This document shows positions 6,747 to 14,785 of a DNA stretch of 21,332 nt, piece by piece. How positions within the stretch are numbered: the first letter of the stretch is position 1; every line of letters begins with the position of its first letter. The notes below the pieces were generated by a model. That model ran no database searches, had not been told where the DNA came from, and saw only the letters and a program-made list of their open reading frames with translations. Origin of the DNA: JAAYLU01 sp964458805 (GTDB lineage: Bacteria; Synergistota; Synergistia; Synergistales; Aminobacteriaceae); assembly GCA_964458805.1 (NCBI GenBank), contig CAYWKH010000033.1:1-21332 (forward strand), in the 5' to 3' direction. A program made the translations under genes and the position numbers.

Positions 6747-7970
6747 CTATTTCTTCGCGTAAAGCTCCACTATCCTCAGGATGACCTGCACGGCCTTCTC
6801 CATCGACGGCACCGGAATGAACTCGTGCTTGCCGTGTGCGTTGTGCGCGCCGGTGAAGATGTTGGGCGTCAGCAGCCCCCTGCAGGAGAGCTGCGAGCCG
6901 TCCGTGCCGCCGCGCACGGGAATGATCTTCGGCTCCAATCCGACCTGACGCATGGCCTCCATCGCCGTCTCCACGATGTGCATCTGCGGCTTGATCCTGT
7001 CCAGCATGTTGTAGTACTGGTCGGACATCTCCAGCTCGGCCCTTCCCGCACCATGCCTCTCGTTTATCGCGGACACCGCGGCCTCGACCGCGCTCTTGCG
7101 CTCGGCAAACCTCTCCGACGAGTGGTCCCTGATAATGTACTCCACCACGGTCGTCTCCACGTTGCCGTTGAAGTTCATCAGGTGGTAGAACCCCTCGTAC
7201 CCCTCCGTGCGGGCCGGGGTCTCATCCGGCGGAAGCATGGCCGCCAACTCCATCCCGAGCAGGATGGAGTTCACCATCTTGTTCTTCGACTTGCCCGGGT
7301 GAACGCTGCGTCCGTGGATCGTTATCCGCGCCTTGGCGGCGTTGAACGTCTCGTAGCTCATCTCGCCGACCGCGCCGCCGTCGATAGTGTAGGCGAAGTC
7401 CGCGCCGAACTTCTCGAGGTCGAGCAGCTTCGCTCCGTGGCCTATCTCCTCGTCGGGGGTGAAGGCGACCTTGACGTCTCCCCTAGGGATCTCCGGATGA
7501 GCGACCAGGTGCTCCAACGCCGCCATGATCTCGGCGATCCCGGCCTTGTCGTCCGCCCCGAGCAGGGTCGTCCCGTCCGTGACCACCAGCGTCTGCCCCT
7601 TGTAGAGCAGAAGGTCGGGGAATATCGAGGGGGAGAGCACCACGCTGCCGTCCGCGCTCAGGACTATCTCCCCTCCGTCGTAATTATCGACCAGGCGCGG
7701 GCAAACCTTGTCGTCGGTCACCTCGAGCGCCGTGTCGAGGTGCGCTAGAAAGCCGATCGCGGGAGCACCGGGGGTGTTGCCCGGCAGGGACGCGGTCACG
7801 TAGGCCCGCTCGTCCACGGCGGCGTCCCTCAGCCCTATGGCCTTCAGCTCCTCCACCAGCTCGCGGGCGAGCGTCATCTGCCCCGGGGTGCTGGGCACCT
7901 CGGTAGATCCGCTGTCCGCCTGGGTCGGGATCTGCACGTACTTGACGAACCGCTCCAGTACGCTGCTCAT
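6747..7970 (-). CDS. pepT: Tripeptide aminopeptidase PepT (peptidase M20B)
   Basis: This 407-aa zinc metallopeptidase releases N-terminal residues from tripeptides in the cytoplasm. It has the full PepT motif set: FLAHLDTA (His77, Asp79), LLGADDKAGIAEI (Asp140), TPDEEIGHG (Glu174-Glu175), TIDGGAVGEMSYE (Asp197) and NAHGKHEFIPV (His382). GRSVHPGKSKNKMVN and RGGTDGSQLS, for substrate binding and dimerisation, are also present. Length is normal. Its ATG at 7970 overlaps the TGA of the M42 peptidase gene (ATGA), so the two are translationally coupled. It is the last gene of the peptide-uptake operon and would complete digestion of imported peptides. Confidence 0.95.
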   Translation of the reverse strand: MSSVLERFVKYVQIPTQADSGSTEVPSTPGQMTLARELVEELKAIGLRDAAVDERAYVTASLPGNTPGAPAIGFLAHLDTALEVTDDKVCPRLVDNYDGGEIVLSADGSVVLSPSIFPDLLLYKGQTLVVTDGTTLLGADDKAGIAEIMAALEHLVAHPEIPRGDVKVAFTPDEEIGHGAKLLDLEKFGADFAYTIDGGAVGEMSYETFNAAKARITIHGRSVHPGKSKNKMVNSILLGMELAAMLPPDETPARTEGYEGFYHLMNFNGNVETTVVEYIIRDHSSERFAERKSAVEAAVSAINERHGAGRAELEMSDQYYNMLDRIKPQMHIVETAMEAMRQVGLEPKIIPVRGGTDGSQLSCRGLLTPNIFTGAHNAHGKHEFIPVPSMEKAVQVILRIVELYAKK

Positions 7971-9034
7971 CGCGCTTCTCCCACCCTATCGGTGGTCAGA
8001 TACGCCGCTATGAGGTCGCTGCAGGCCTTCGTCGCCCTGACCGTGGTGCGCTCGTAGGAGTGGGAGGCATCCGTGCCAGGCCCCAGGCAGGCGAAGTCCG
8101 CGTCAAAGCCCGCGGTAGCGGCCACGCTGGCGTCCGACCCGTACCTGTAGTGGACGTCCACCCTGTGTGGAATGCCGCGCTCCCTGGCGAGGCCGGTCAG
8201 GAAGTTCCTGAACTCGAAGCCGTAGGGGGTGCGGCTGTCGCGCGCGACTATCGTCACCGAGTCCTCGCGCGAGTTAGCAGGCGGAGCGACGATGCCGATG
8301 TCGATCGCAAGGTGCTCCGCAACCCCCTGCGGGATCGCGGACACACCGTGCCCCACCTCCTCGTACTGGGAGATGTAGAAGACCGTAGTGCGAGCGGGCG
8401 AGACCCCGGCGTCGACCAGCGCCTTTATCGCTCCGAACAGGCACGCGACGCAGATCTTATCGTCCAGGAAGCGCGACTTTATGAAACCGGACCCGGTCGC
8501 CTCGTACCTGGGCTCGAAGAAGACGAAGTCGCCCACCTCTATCCCGAGTGCGCGGGTCTCCTCGGCCGAGCTCGTCTCCTCGTCCAGCCGCACCTCCACG
8601 TTTTCGTCGGTGCGTATCGTCTCGCGGACGACCTCCGAGAAGGCGTGCAAAGAGGCCTTCTCGGGAAGCAGCACGCCTCGGTACTCCCTCCCGGAGGCCG
8701 CCCTCACGGTCAGGTTCTCCCCCTCGAAGGAGGTCCAGGCGAAGCCTCCCACCTGGAGCAGTCGCAGCCTGCCGTTGGGCTTCACCTCCCTCACCACCGC
8801 CCCCAATGTGTCCACGTGGGCCGATACCAGCCTCATGTTCGAGTCGCTAGCGCCCTTCATCGTCGCCAGCAGGTCGCCCTTGCGCGACCTCGAGGTCGGC
8901 AGGCCAAGGGAGGCGAACTCCCTCTCCATCCGCGCCAGGATCTCCCTGCAGTCCCCCGCTATGGACGGGATGCCGATGATCTCCTCCGCCAGGTCCAGCA
9001 CGTACTTCATGTCTGTCTTGATGTCCTTGCTCAT
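7967..9034 (-). CDS. M42 family metallo-aminopeptidase
   Basis: This 355-aa protein has the dinuclear metal ligands of M42 aminopeptidases: SAHVDTLGAVV (His73, Asp75), SRFLDDKICVA (Asp191/192), QYEEVGHG (Glu225-Glu226), AIDIGIVAP (Asp245) and TDASHSYER (His325). M42 enzymes form large cytoplasmic tetrahedral complexes that trim peptides from the N-terminus. The HVDTLG form of the first motif recalls the M42 branch found in some osmolyte (NAGGN) clusters, but no such cluster genes are here, and the peptide-transport setting argues for general peptide breakdown. The ATG at 9034 lacks a strong Shine-Dalgarno (AAAGG about 14 nt upstream). It starts 41 nt after the ATPase gene and overlaps pepT by 4 nt. 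Confidence 0.88.
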   Translation of the reverse strand: MSKDIKTDMKYVLDLAEEIIGIPSIAGDCREILARMEREFASLGLPTSRSRKGDLLATMKGASDSNMRLVSAHVDTLGAVVREVKPNGRLRLLQVGGFAWTSFEGENLTVRAASGREYRGVLLPEKASLHAFSEVVRETIRTDENVEVRLDEETSSAEETRALGIEVGDFVFFEPRYEATGSGFIKSRFLDDKICVACLFGAIKALVDAGVSPARTTVFYISQYEEVGHGVSAIPQGVAEHLAIDIGIVAPPANSREDSVTIVARDSRTPYGFEFRNFLTGLARERGIPHRVDVHYRYGSDASVAATAGFDADFACLGPGTDASHSYERTTVRATKACSDLIAAYLTTDRVGEAR

Positions 9035-9075
9035 ATTCGTCGAGTCGCTACCTTTCTGGTTTTCGGCCCCGCAAG

Positions 9076-10050
9076 CTACGAGGTCCTCCGGGACAGGTTG
9101 CGCGCGAAGTGACAGGCCACGAACCTGCCCGGCTCTATCTCGCGCAGCTCCGGGGTCTTCTGCGTGCATATCTCCTGCCTGTAGAAGCACCTGCCGGCGA
9201 AGCGGCAGCCGTCCGGCGGCTCTATCGGGCTGGGCACGTCCCCCTCCAGTATCAGCCTGTCGCGCTTCTCCCCGACCTTGGGGATCGGGATGGCCGACAG
9301 GAGGGCCTGGGTGTAGGGGTGCAGAGGCTCCCTGAACAGGCTTAGGTAATCCGACATCTCGACGATCTTGCCCAGGTACATGACGGCGATCCTGTCCGAG
9401 ACGTGCTTGACCACGCTCAGGTTGTGCGATATGAAGACATAGGTGTAGCCGAACTGCTTCTGCAGGCTGTTCAGCAGGTTGAGCACCTGGGCCTGGATAC
9501 AGACGTCGAGCGCGGACACCGGCTCGTCCAGCACAATGAACTCCGGCGACAGGGCGAGCGAGCGGGCTATGCCTATGCGCTGCCTGCGCCCCCCGTCCAG
9601 CTCGTGCGGGTAGGAGTTAACCAACCGCCTGGCCAGCCCCACCGTGTCCATCAGCTCCAGCACCCTGCCGGTGCGCTCCGCGGTCGAGCCGCACACCCTG
9701 TTGACCAGCAGCGGCTCGGAGATGAGATCCGACACCGACAGGCGCGGGTTGAGGCTCGAGTAGGGGTCCTGGAAGACTATCTGCACCCTCTTCCTCATGT
9801 CCTTCATCCTGCCCGAGGAGTACTTGAGGATGTCGTCGCCGTAGAACTTCACCTCTCCGCTGGTGGCCTCCAGCAGCCGAATCATCACTCGGCCGAGCGT
9901 CGACTTGCCGCAGCCGGACTCGCCGACCAGCCCCAGGGTCTCGCCCTTGTCTATGGTGAAGGAGACGTCGTCGACAGCATGGAGCATGCCCTTCTTCGTG
10001 TGGAAGTACTTCTTGAGGTTCTTCACCTCTACGATAGTGTTGCCGCTCAC
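9076..10050 (-). CDS. dppF: Dipeptide/oligopeptide ABC transporter ATPase (DppF/OppF type)
   Basis: This 324-aa ABC ATPase has Walker A GESGCGKST (43-51), Q-loop FQDPYSSLNP (93-102), Walker B IVLDEPVSALD (about 172-182) and an H-loop in VFISHNLSVV. The C-terminal oligopeptide/dipeptide domain has GCRFAGRCFYRQEIC with several cysteines. The signature reads LDGGR (151-155) instead of LSGGQ, and its first arginine neighbours RQRIGIARSL as usual. The GTG at 10050 overlaps the TGA of the DppD gene (GTGA), with AAAGGAGG 9 nt upstream, which fixes the start; upstream in-frame sequence belongs to DppD in another frame. It pairs with DppD to energise peptide import. Confidence 0.92.
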   Translation of the reverse strand: MSGNTIVEVKNLKKYFHTKKGMLHAVDDVSFTIDKGETLGLVGESGCGKSTLGRVMIRLLEATSGEVKFYGDDILKYSSGRMKDMRKRVQIVFQDPYSSLNPRLSVSDLISEPLLVNRVCGSTAERTGRVLELMDTVGLARRLVNSYPHELDGGRRQRIGIARSLALSPEFIVLDEPVSALDVCIQAQVLNLLNSLQKQFGYTYVFISHNLSVVKHVSDRIAVMYLGKIVEMSDYLSLFREPLHPYTQALLSAIPIPKVGEKRDRLILEGDVPSPIEPPDGCRFAGRCFYRQEICTQKTPELREIEPGRFVACHFARNLSRRTS

Positions 10051-11060
10051 CGTCCGGCACCTCCTTTCCAGCCGACCGAGTTTAGCCGGTGCTCGGTGCG
10101 CACCGGGCAGGCGACCAGGTGTCCGGGCTCTATCTCTACCATGCCCGGCGCCTCCCTGGAGCATGAGTCCACCGCGTAGGGACACCTCGGGTGGAACGGA
10201 CAGCCGCTCGGCAGATCCGTCGGGTCGGGCATCAGCCCCTGGATGACCTTGAGCTCCTCCTCGTCGCGGTCGATGTCCGGTATCGAGTTGAACAGACCCT
10301 CCGTGTACGGGTGAACCGGCCGGTTGTACAGGGCCTCCGTGGTCGCGTACTCCACCACGCGCCCGGCGTACATGATCGCGACCTTGTCGCACATCTCGGC
10401 GACTATGCCGAGGTCGTGCGTGATCATGACAAGCGAGGTGTTGATCTTTCGGCGCAGTTCCCGCATGAGCTCCAGCACCTGGGCCTGGATGGTCACGTCG
10501 AGGGCGGTGGTCGGCTCGTCGGCTATGAGCAGGATGGGGTTGCAGGCCAGGGCTATGGCTATTACGACGCGCTGCTTCATCCCGCCGCTGAACTGGTGCG
10601 GATAGTCCCTGGCACGCTCGCTCCTGATGCCCACCAGCTCGAGCATCTCAACGGCGCGCTCCAGAGCCTGGCGCTCGGTCACGTCGTTGTGAAGAAGCAC
10701 CATCTCCGCTATCTGCTTGTCCACCGTCATTACCGGGTTCAGCGAGGTCATCGGGTCCTGGAAGATCATCGCGATCTTCCCTCCCCTGATGGACCGCATC
10801 TCGTCCTCCGTCTTGCGGAGCAGATCCGCCCCCTCGAAAAGGATCCTGCCGCTCGTGATCCTGCCCGGCGGGTCGGGCACGAGCCTCATTATGCCAAGCG
10901 CCGTCGTGGTCTTGCCGGCGCCGGTCTCCCCCACGAAGCCCAGGTTCTCGCCGTACCCTAGGGCGAGGTTCAGGTTCTCCACAGCGTGCACCGTCCCTCC
11001 CTCGACCCTGTACTGGATGGAGAGGTCCTGGATATCTAGAATCAGCTTTCTGTCTTCCAT
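10047..11060 (-). CDS. dppD: Dipeptide/oligopeptide ABC transporter ATPase (DppD/OppD type)
   Basis: This 337-aa ABC ATPase carries Walker A GETGAGKTT (44-52), Q-loop FQDPMTSLNP (99-108), signature FSGGMKQR (156-163), Walker B LLIADEPTTALD (Asp180, Glu181) and an H-loop in MITHDLGIV. The C-terminal domain has four spaced cysteines around GCPFHPRCPYAVDSC and LVAC, the pattern reported to hold an iron-sulphur cluster in DppD proteins. The ATG at 11060 lies 17 nt after the DppC gene. Its stop overlaps the GTG of dppF. Peptide transport is the likely role given the peptidases downstream; nickel or other members of this family cannot be fully excluded from sequence. Confidence 0.93.
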   Translation of the reverse strand: MEDRKLILDIQDLSIQYRVEGGTVHAVENLNLALGYGENLGFVGETGAGKTTTALGIMRLVPDPPGRITSGRILFEGADLLRKTEDEMRSIRGGKIAMIFQDPMTSLNPVMTVDKQIAEMVLLHNDVTERQALERAVEMLELVGIRSERARDYPHQFSGGMKQRVVIAIALACNPILLIADEPTTALDVTIQAQVLELMRELRRKINTSLVMITHDLGIVAEMCDKVAIMYAGRVVEYATTEALYNRPVHPYTEGLFNSIPDIDRDEEELKVIQGLMPDPTDLPSGCPFHPRCPYAVDSCSREAPGMVEIEPGHLVACPVRTEHRLNSVGWKGGAGR

Positions 11061-11077
11061 GTCTGCATCCCCCAGCG

Positions 11078-11953
11078 CTACTGCTTCAGTTTAGGGTCAA
11101 GGGCGTCGCGAAGGCCGTCGCCCAGGAAGTTGAGGGCAAGGATAGAGATCATGATCGCAAGCCCGGGGAAGATGGTCATGTACGCGTAGTCCCTGATGTA
11201 CTCCCTGCCGCCGGAGAGCATCGCCCCCCACTCGGGGACGGGCGGCTGGATGCCAAGCCCGATGAAGGAGAGCCCCGCGGCGGTCAGTATGGCGATCGCC
11301 ACTCCGAGGGTGGACTGGACAATGATGGGGGCCATGCAGTTCGGGATGATGTGCTTCAGGATTATCCTCAGGTCCGACGAACCCACCGCCTTCGCCGCCT
11401 CCACGAACTCCTGGTTCCTGATCGAAAGCACCGAGCCGCGCACTATGCGGGCGTAGTTCGGGGTGGACGAGATTCCAACCGCGATCATCAGGTTGAACAG
11501 CCCCGGCCCGAGCGACGCCGCTATAGCGATGGCCAGCAGTATCGACGGTATGGAGAGAAGGATGTCCATGCCCCGCATTATCAGGTTGTCGAGCCTGCCA
11601 CCGTAGTAGCCCGACACCGCCCCCAGGAAACCGCCTGCGAAGACCGCGATGCCAACGGCGATGAACCCGACCTGCAGGGATATGCGCGACCCGTAGATTA
11701 TTCGGCTGAACAGGTCCCGTCCGAACTCGTCCGTGCCGAACCAGTGATTGGCCGACGGGGGCTCGAATGCGGACATCAGGTCCTGCGCAGCGTACCCGTA
11801 GGGCGCTATGTAGTCCGCGAATACTGCGATCAGCACCAGCGCGATGACCACCGCCAGGCCCAGCATCGCCAGCGGGGAGCGCCTGAGCCGGGCGAACACC
11901 GCCCTTATTCCGTGCATGCTCTGCCCTGGTTGTTTAACTAATTGCTCACTCAT
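11078..11953 (-). CDS. dppC: Dipeptide/oligopeptide ABC transporter permease (DppC type)
   Basis: This 291-aa inner-membrane permease starts with a cytoplasmic segment and a first helix (LAMLGLAVVIALVLIAVFADYIAPY). The DppC-specific motif HWFGTDEFGRDLFSRIIYGSRISL follows, and then the EAA loop for ATPase contact (FVEAAKAVGSSDLRIILKHIIPN). The ending FLGDGLRDALDPKLKQ is typical of the subfamily. The ATG at 11953 follows AGGAGG by 6 nt. It starts 29 nt after dppB and forms the translocation pore with it. Confidence 0.93.
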   Translation of the reverse strand: MSEQLVKQPGQSMHGIRAVFARLRRSPLAMLGLAVVIALVLIAVFADYIAPYGYAAQDLMSAFEPPSANHWFGTDEFGRDLFSRIIYGSRISLQVGFIAVGIAVFAGGFLGAVSGYYGGRLDNLIMRGMDILLSIPSILLAIAIAASLGPGLFNLMIAVGISSTPNYARIVRGSVLSIRNQEFVEAAKAVGSSDLRIILKHIIPNCMAPIIVQSTLGVAIAILTAAGLSFIGLGIQPPVPEWGAMLSGGREYIRDYAYMTIFPGLAIMISILALNFLGDGLRDALDPKLKQ

Positions 11954-11982
11954 TGTAATCCTCCTGACTCAACGGAGAAGGC

Positions 11983-12909
11983 TCATCTGTACTGGGCCTT
12001 GATGCGGGGGTCCAACCACGCATACAAGAGGTCCACCAGCAGATTGACCAGGCTGAAGGCCACGGCGATGAACAGGACCCCCCCCTGCACCAGCGGGTAG
12101 TCTCTCATCTTTATCGCGTCCACCATCAGGCGTCCCACCCCCGGAATGGAGAAGATGGACTCCGTGAGCACCGCCCCGCCCAGCAGGTTGCCGAATTGGA
12201 GCCCGACCACCGTGACTACCGGGATCAGCGCGTTCCCCAGCGCGTGTCTCCAGATGACGACCGACTCCTTCTGCCCCTTCGCCCTCACCGTCCTGATGTA
12301 GTCCTGGCGGACCACCTCGAGCATGCTCGAACGGGTCATCCTGGTGACTATGGCGACCGACTGGGCGGCCAGCGTCACCGACGGCAGGATCATCGCCGCT
12401 ATGGTGCCGAAGCCGGAAGAGGGCAACCACCTTAGATGGACGGAGAAGAAGAGTATGAGCAGGATGCCTAGCCAGAAGACGGGCATCGACAGCCCGACCA
12501 TGGCGAAGACCATCATCACCGAGTCGAAGAGAGAGTACTGCTTTATCGCCGAGATTATACCGAACGGAATGCCTAGAACGATAGCTATAAGCATGGAGAA
12601 AAGCGCCAGCTTGACGGTGTAGGGGAAGGCGTTCATTATCTCCCGGGCGACCGGCAGCCGCGTCATGTACGAGCGGCCTATGTCGCCCTGCAGGGCCTTG
12701 TAGACGTACCTCCCGTACTGCACCAGGAACGGATCGTTCAATCCCTCCTTGTCCCGGAACTCCCTCACCGCCTCCTCCGTCGCCTGGTCCCCGAGCACCA
12801 TCCTTGCGGGGTCGCCCGGAGTCAGGTAGAGGAGGGTGAATACGATGAAGGATACCCCTACCAGGATGGGCAGCAGGAAGAGGACCCTTCGCGTGATGTA
12901 TTTGAGCAT
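11983..12909 (-). CDS. dppB: Dipeptide/oligopeptide ABC transporter permease (DppB type)
   Basis: This 308-aa permease opens with MLKYITRRVLFLLPILVGVS, the standard DppB N-terminus. It has TPGDPARMVLGDQAT after the first helix, and an EAA loop (DYIRTVRAKGQKESVVIWRHALGNA). VLTESIFSIPGVGRL and DLLYAWLDPRIK follow at the end. The ATG at 12909 is chosen because it matches the family start and has GGAGGG 11 nt upstream; the open frame runs back to 12963 through the terminator hairpin and that part is not real. It is the first transporter gene after the binding protein and is separated from it by a probable attenuating hairpin. Confidence 0.93.
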   Translation of the reverse strand: MLKYITRRVLFLLPILVGVSFIVFTLLYLTPGDPARMVLGDQATEEAVREFRDKEGLNDPFLVQYGRYVYKALQGDIGRSYMTRLPVAREIMNAFPYTVKLALFSMLIAIVLGIPFGIISAIKQYSLFDSVMMVFAMVGLSMPVFWLGILLILFFSVHLRWLPSSGFGTIAAMILPSVTLAAQSVAIVTRMTRSSMLEVVRQDYIRTVRAKGQKESVVIWRHALGNALIPVVTVVGLQFGNLLGGAVLTESIFSIPGVGRLMVDAIKMRDYPLVQGGVLFIAVAFSLVNLLVDLLYAWLDPRIKAQYR

Positions 12910-12927
12910 GCGGTGTTCATCCCTCCG

Positions 12928-12971
12928 TTTGACAAAAGTGCGGGAGCACGGAACAGGCTCCATGCTCCCGC
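12928..12971 (-). terminator. Hairpin terminator/attenuator between the binding protein and dppB
   Basis: On the minus strand GCGGGAGCA (12971-12963) pairs with TGCTCCCGC (12948-12940) over 9 bp, followed by ACTTTTGTC. The U-tract is short, so termination is probably partial. Two smaller hairpins precede it (around 13003-13018 and 13022-13039). Together they should stabilise the dppA mRNA 3' end and lower transcription into dppB. Confidence 0.75.
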
Positions 12972-13060
12972 GAATACAGGACCCGTCGATTCAACCTCGC
13001 ACCCCGGCATACGCCGGACGACAACCCTGACGACGGTTGACCGCGTTCAATCGCGCCTCG

Positions 13061-14578
13061 TTACTCCTCGAAGGTGACATGGGTCAGGAGGTGGAACCCC
13101 CTGGCGCTGGGCACGAACTCCTTGACGTTCTTCTGCGACCCGTGGAAGGTCTCCTCGTTGTACAGGTAGACCCATGGAACGAGGTCGAACAAGCGCTCCT
13201 GGAGCTTCAGGTAGAGCTCCTCGCGCTCCTGTCCGTCGACCATCGTGCTGCCCTTGTCGATCATCGCGTCGACCTCGTCGTCGACGAAGAACGTGTAGTT
13301 CGAGCCGCCGTCGGACTTGAAGACGCCCGAGAGGGCGAACTCGGGATCCGGCACGGAGGCGACCCAGCCGAGGATGTACATGTCGTGCTCCTTCTTCTGG
13401 AGCCCGTCCAGGTAGGCACCCCACTCCAGGACCTTGATCTCGAGGTCGATTCCGACCTCCTGCAGCTGGGCCTGGATGATCGTAGCGAGGTCGCGGCGCG
13501 GCTTGTAGTCGTTCGTCCATATCTGGGCCTTCAGGGGAAGCTGGACCCCGGCCTCCTCCAGCATCTTCTTGGCCTCCTCCACGTTGCGGTCGATGTAGGG
13601 AAGGGTCTTGTGGGAGTACTTCACGTTCGGGGCGATGGGGGCGTTGGGGGTCCTGCCGGTGCCGCGGAACACGGCCTTCTGCATCCCCCTGTTGTCCAGC
13701 GCGAGGCGGACGGCCTGGCGCACCTTGACATTGTCCCAGGGCGCTTTCGAGCAGTTGAAGCCCATGTAGGTGGTGGCGTTCTCGAGGTGGCCGTACAGGG
13801 TAAGGTTCTCGTTTTCCTTGATCCTGTTAACATCGGTGACCGGGATGCGGTAGGAGATGTCGACGGCGCCGCTCTCGAGCTCGATCGTGCGGTTCACGCT
13901 CTCCTCGACCGCCCTCATAACGAGCTCCTTGTAGGCGGACGTCTCTCCCCAGTAGTCGTCGTTCCTCTCGAGCACGATGCGGTCGCCCTTGTTCCAGCTC
14001 TTGAACTTGAAGGGACCGGTGCCGACCGGGTTCATTCCGTAGGCGTCGCCGGCGGCCTCGACCGCCTTCTGGTTGACGATGCTTCCCCAGGTGTGGGTCA
14101 GCGACATAAGGAATGGGGTGAAGGGCTTCACCAGGGTCATGACGACGGTGTGGTCGTCAACGACCTCGACGCCCTTAACGACCTCGGAGTACTGCTTGAT
14201 CGCGCTTCCGACCGGAGTCTGCGCGCGCTCGACGGTGTACTTGACGTCGGCGGCGGTGAAGGGATCGCCATTGTGGAACTTGACTCCCTTGCGGAGATGA
14301 AACTTGTAGGTCACGTCGTCGAGCTGTTCCCAGCTCTCTGCCAGAGTCGGCACCAGGTTGTTGTCGTCGTCCAGGGAAATAAGCGTGTCGTAGATGTGCA
14401 GACACATTCCGGAGGTTGCAACTTCGTTCTGGACGATCGGGTCCAGCGTGCGCGCGTCGTAGATGTTGGCTACCACGAGCGAGTCCTTGGCCAGCGCCGG
14501 CGCCGTGAACAGGCCGACGAGCGCGAGCGCAAGCATAACCTTCAAAACCTTCTTGGTGCGCGTACTTCTGATCATCAT
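13061..14578 (-). CDS. dppA: Peptide ABC transporter substrate-binding protein (SBP_bac_5, DppA/OppA type)
   Basis: This 505-aa exported protein starts with a lysine/arginine-rich n-region and a hydrophobic core ending in APALA at about residue 30, a good signal peptidase I site. There is no lipobox cysteine. The mature part has family 5 binding-protein motifs: DARTLDPI, YDTLISLDDDNNLVPTLAESW, YKFHLRKGVKFHNGDPFTAADVKYT, NPVGTGPFKFKSW and NDDYWG. It would capture peptides outside the inner membrane and hand them to DppBC. The ATG at 14578 (a second ATG follows directly) has GGGAG 5 nt upstream. The open frame runs back to 14719 but passes through the promoter. Ligand specificity is not readable. 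Confidence 0.93.
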   Translation of the reverse strand: MMIRSTRTKKVLKVMLALALVGLFTAPALAKDSLVVANIYDARTLDPIVQNEVATSGMCLHIYDTLISLDDDNNLVPTLAESWEQLDDVTYKFHLRKGVKFHNGDPFTAADVKYTVERAQTPVGSAIKQYSEVVKGVEVVDDHTVVMTLVKPFTPFLMSLTHTWGSIVNQKAVEAAGDAYGMNPVGTGPFKFKSWNKGDRIVLERNDDYWGETSAYKELVMRAVEESVNRTIELESGAVDISYRIPVTDVNRIKENENLTLYGHLENATTYMGFNCSKAPWDNVKVRQAVRLALDNRGMQKAVFRGTGRTPNAPIAPNVKYSHKTLPYIDRNVEEAKKMLEEAGVQLPLKAQIWTNDYKPRRDLATIIQAQLQEVGIDLEIKVLEWGAYLDGLQKKEHDMYILGWVASVPDPEFALSGVFKSDGGSNYTFFVDDEVDAMIDKGSTMVDGQEREELYLKLQERLFDLVPWVYLYNEETFHGSQKNVKEFVPSARGFHLLTHVTFEE

Positions 14579-14634
14579 TTCATCTCCCTTTGAGAAATTT
14601 GGCACGCGGGGCGGGCCCCTGAGTGCTTGTGCGT

Positions 14635-14664
14635 ATGTTAGAGGCAGGCGTGCGGTTTTGTCAA
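14635..14664 (-). promoter_or_regulatory. Promoter of the peptide-utilisation operon
   Basis: Minus strand: TTGACA (14664-14659), an 18-nt spacer, then TAACAT (14640-14635). The -35 is perfect and the -10 matches 4/6. Transcription would start near 14628, about 50 nt before dppA. Confidence 0.75.
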
Positions 14665-14729
14665 GAAGCGCTTTGTATACATGGAAGGGGTCATATTTAA
14701 GGGAGACAGCATTTTTCACGTCCGGGGGT

Positions 14730-14735
14730 TATAAT
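14730..14735 (+). promoter_or_regulatory. Candidate -10 box of the HD-domain gene
   Basis: A perfect TATAAT 51 nt upstream of the TTG start and divergent from the dppA promoter. I see no matching -35 at normal spacing, so this is a candidate only. Confidence 0.45.
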
Positions 14736-14785
14736 CCGCAGTATTCGAGATCGCGATGTCATTCCGCGAGCAGGGAGGGGTCGCC

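Noticed and set aside
13037..14593. A 518-codon open frame on the plus strand opposite dppA
   Set aside because: It is a valine/leucine/aspartate-rich mirror of the dppA codons, has no family motif or ribosome site, and runs through the dppA-dppB hairpin region. GC-rich coding sequence commonly leaves such antisense frames open.
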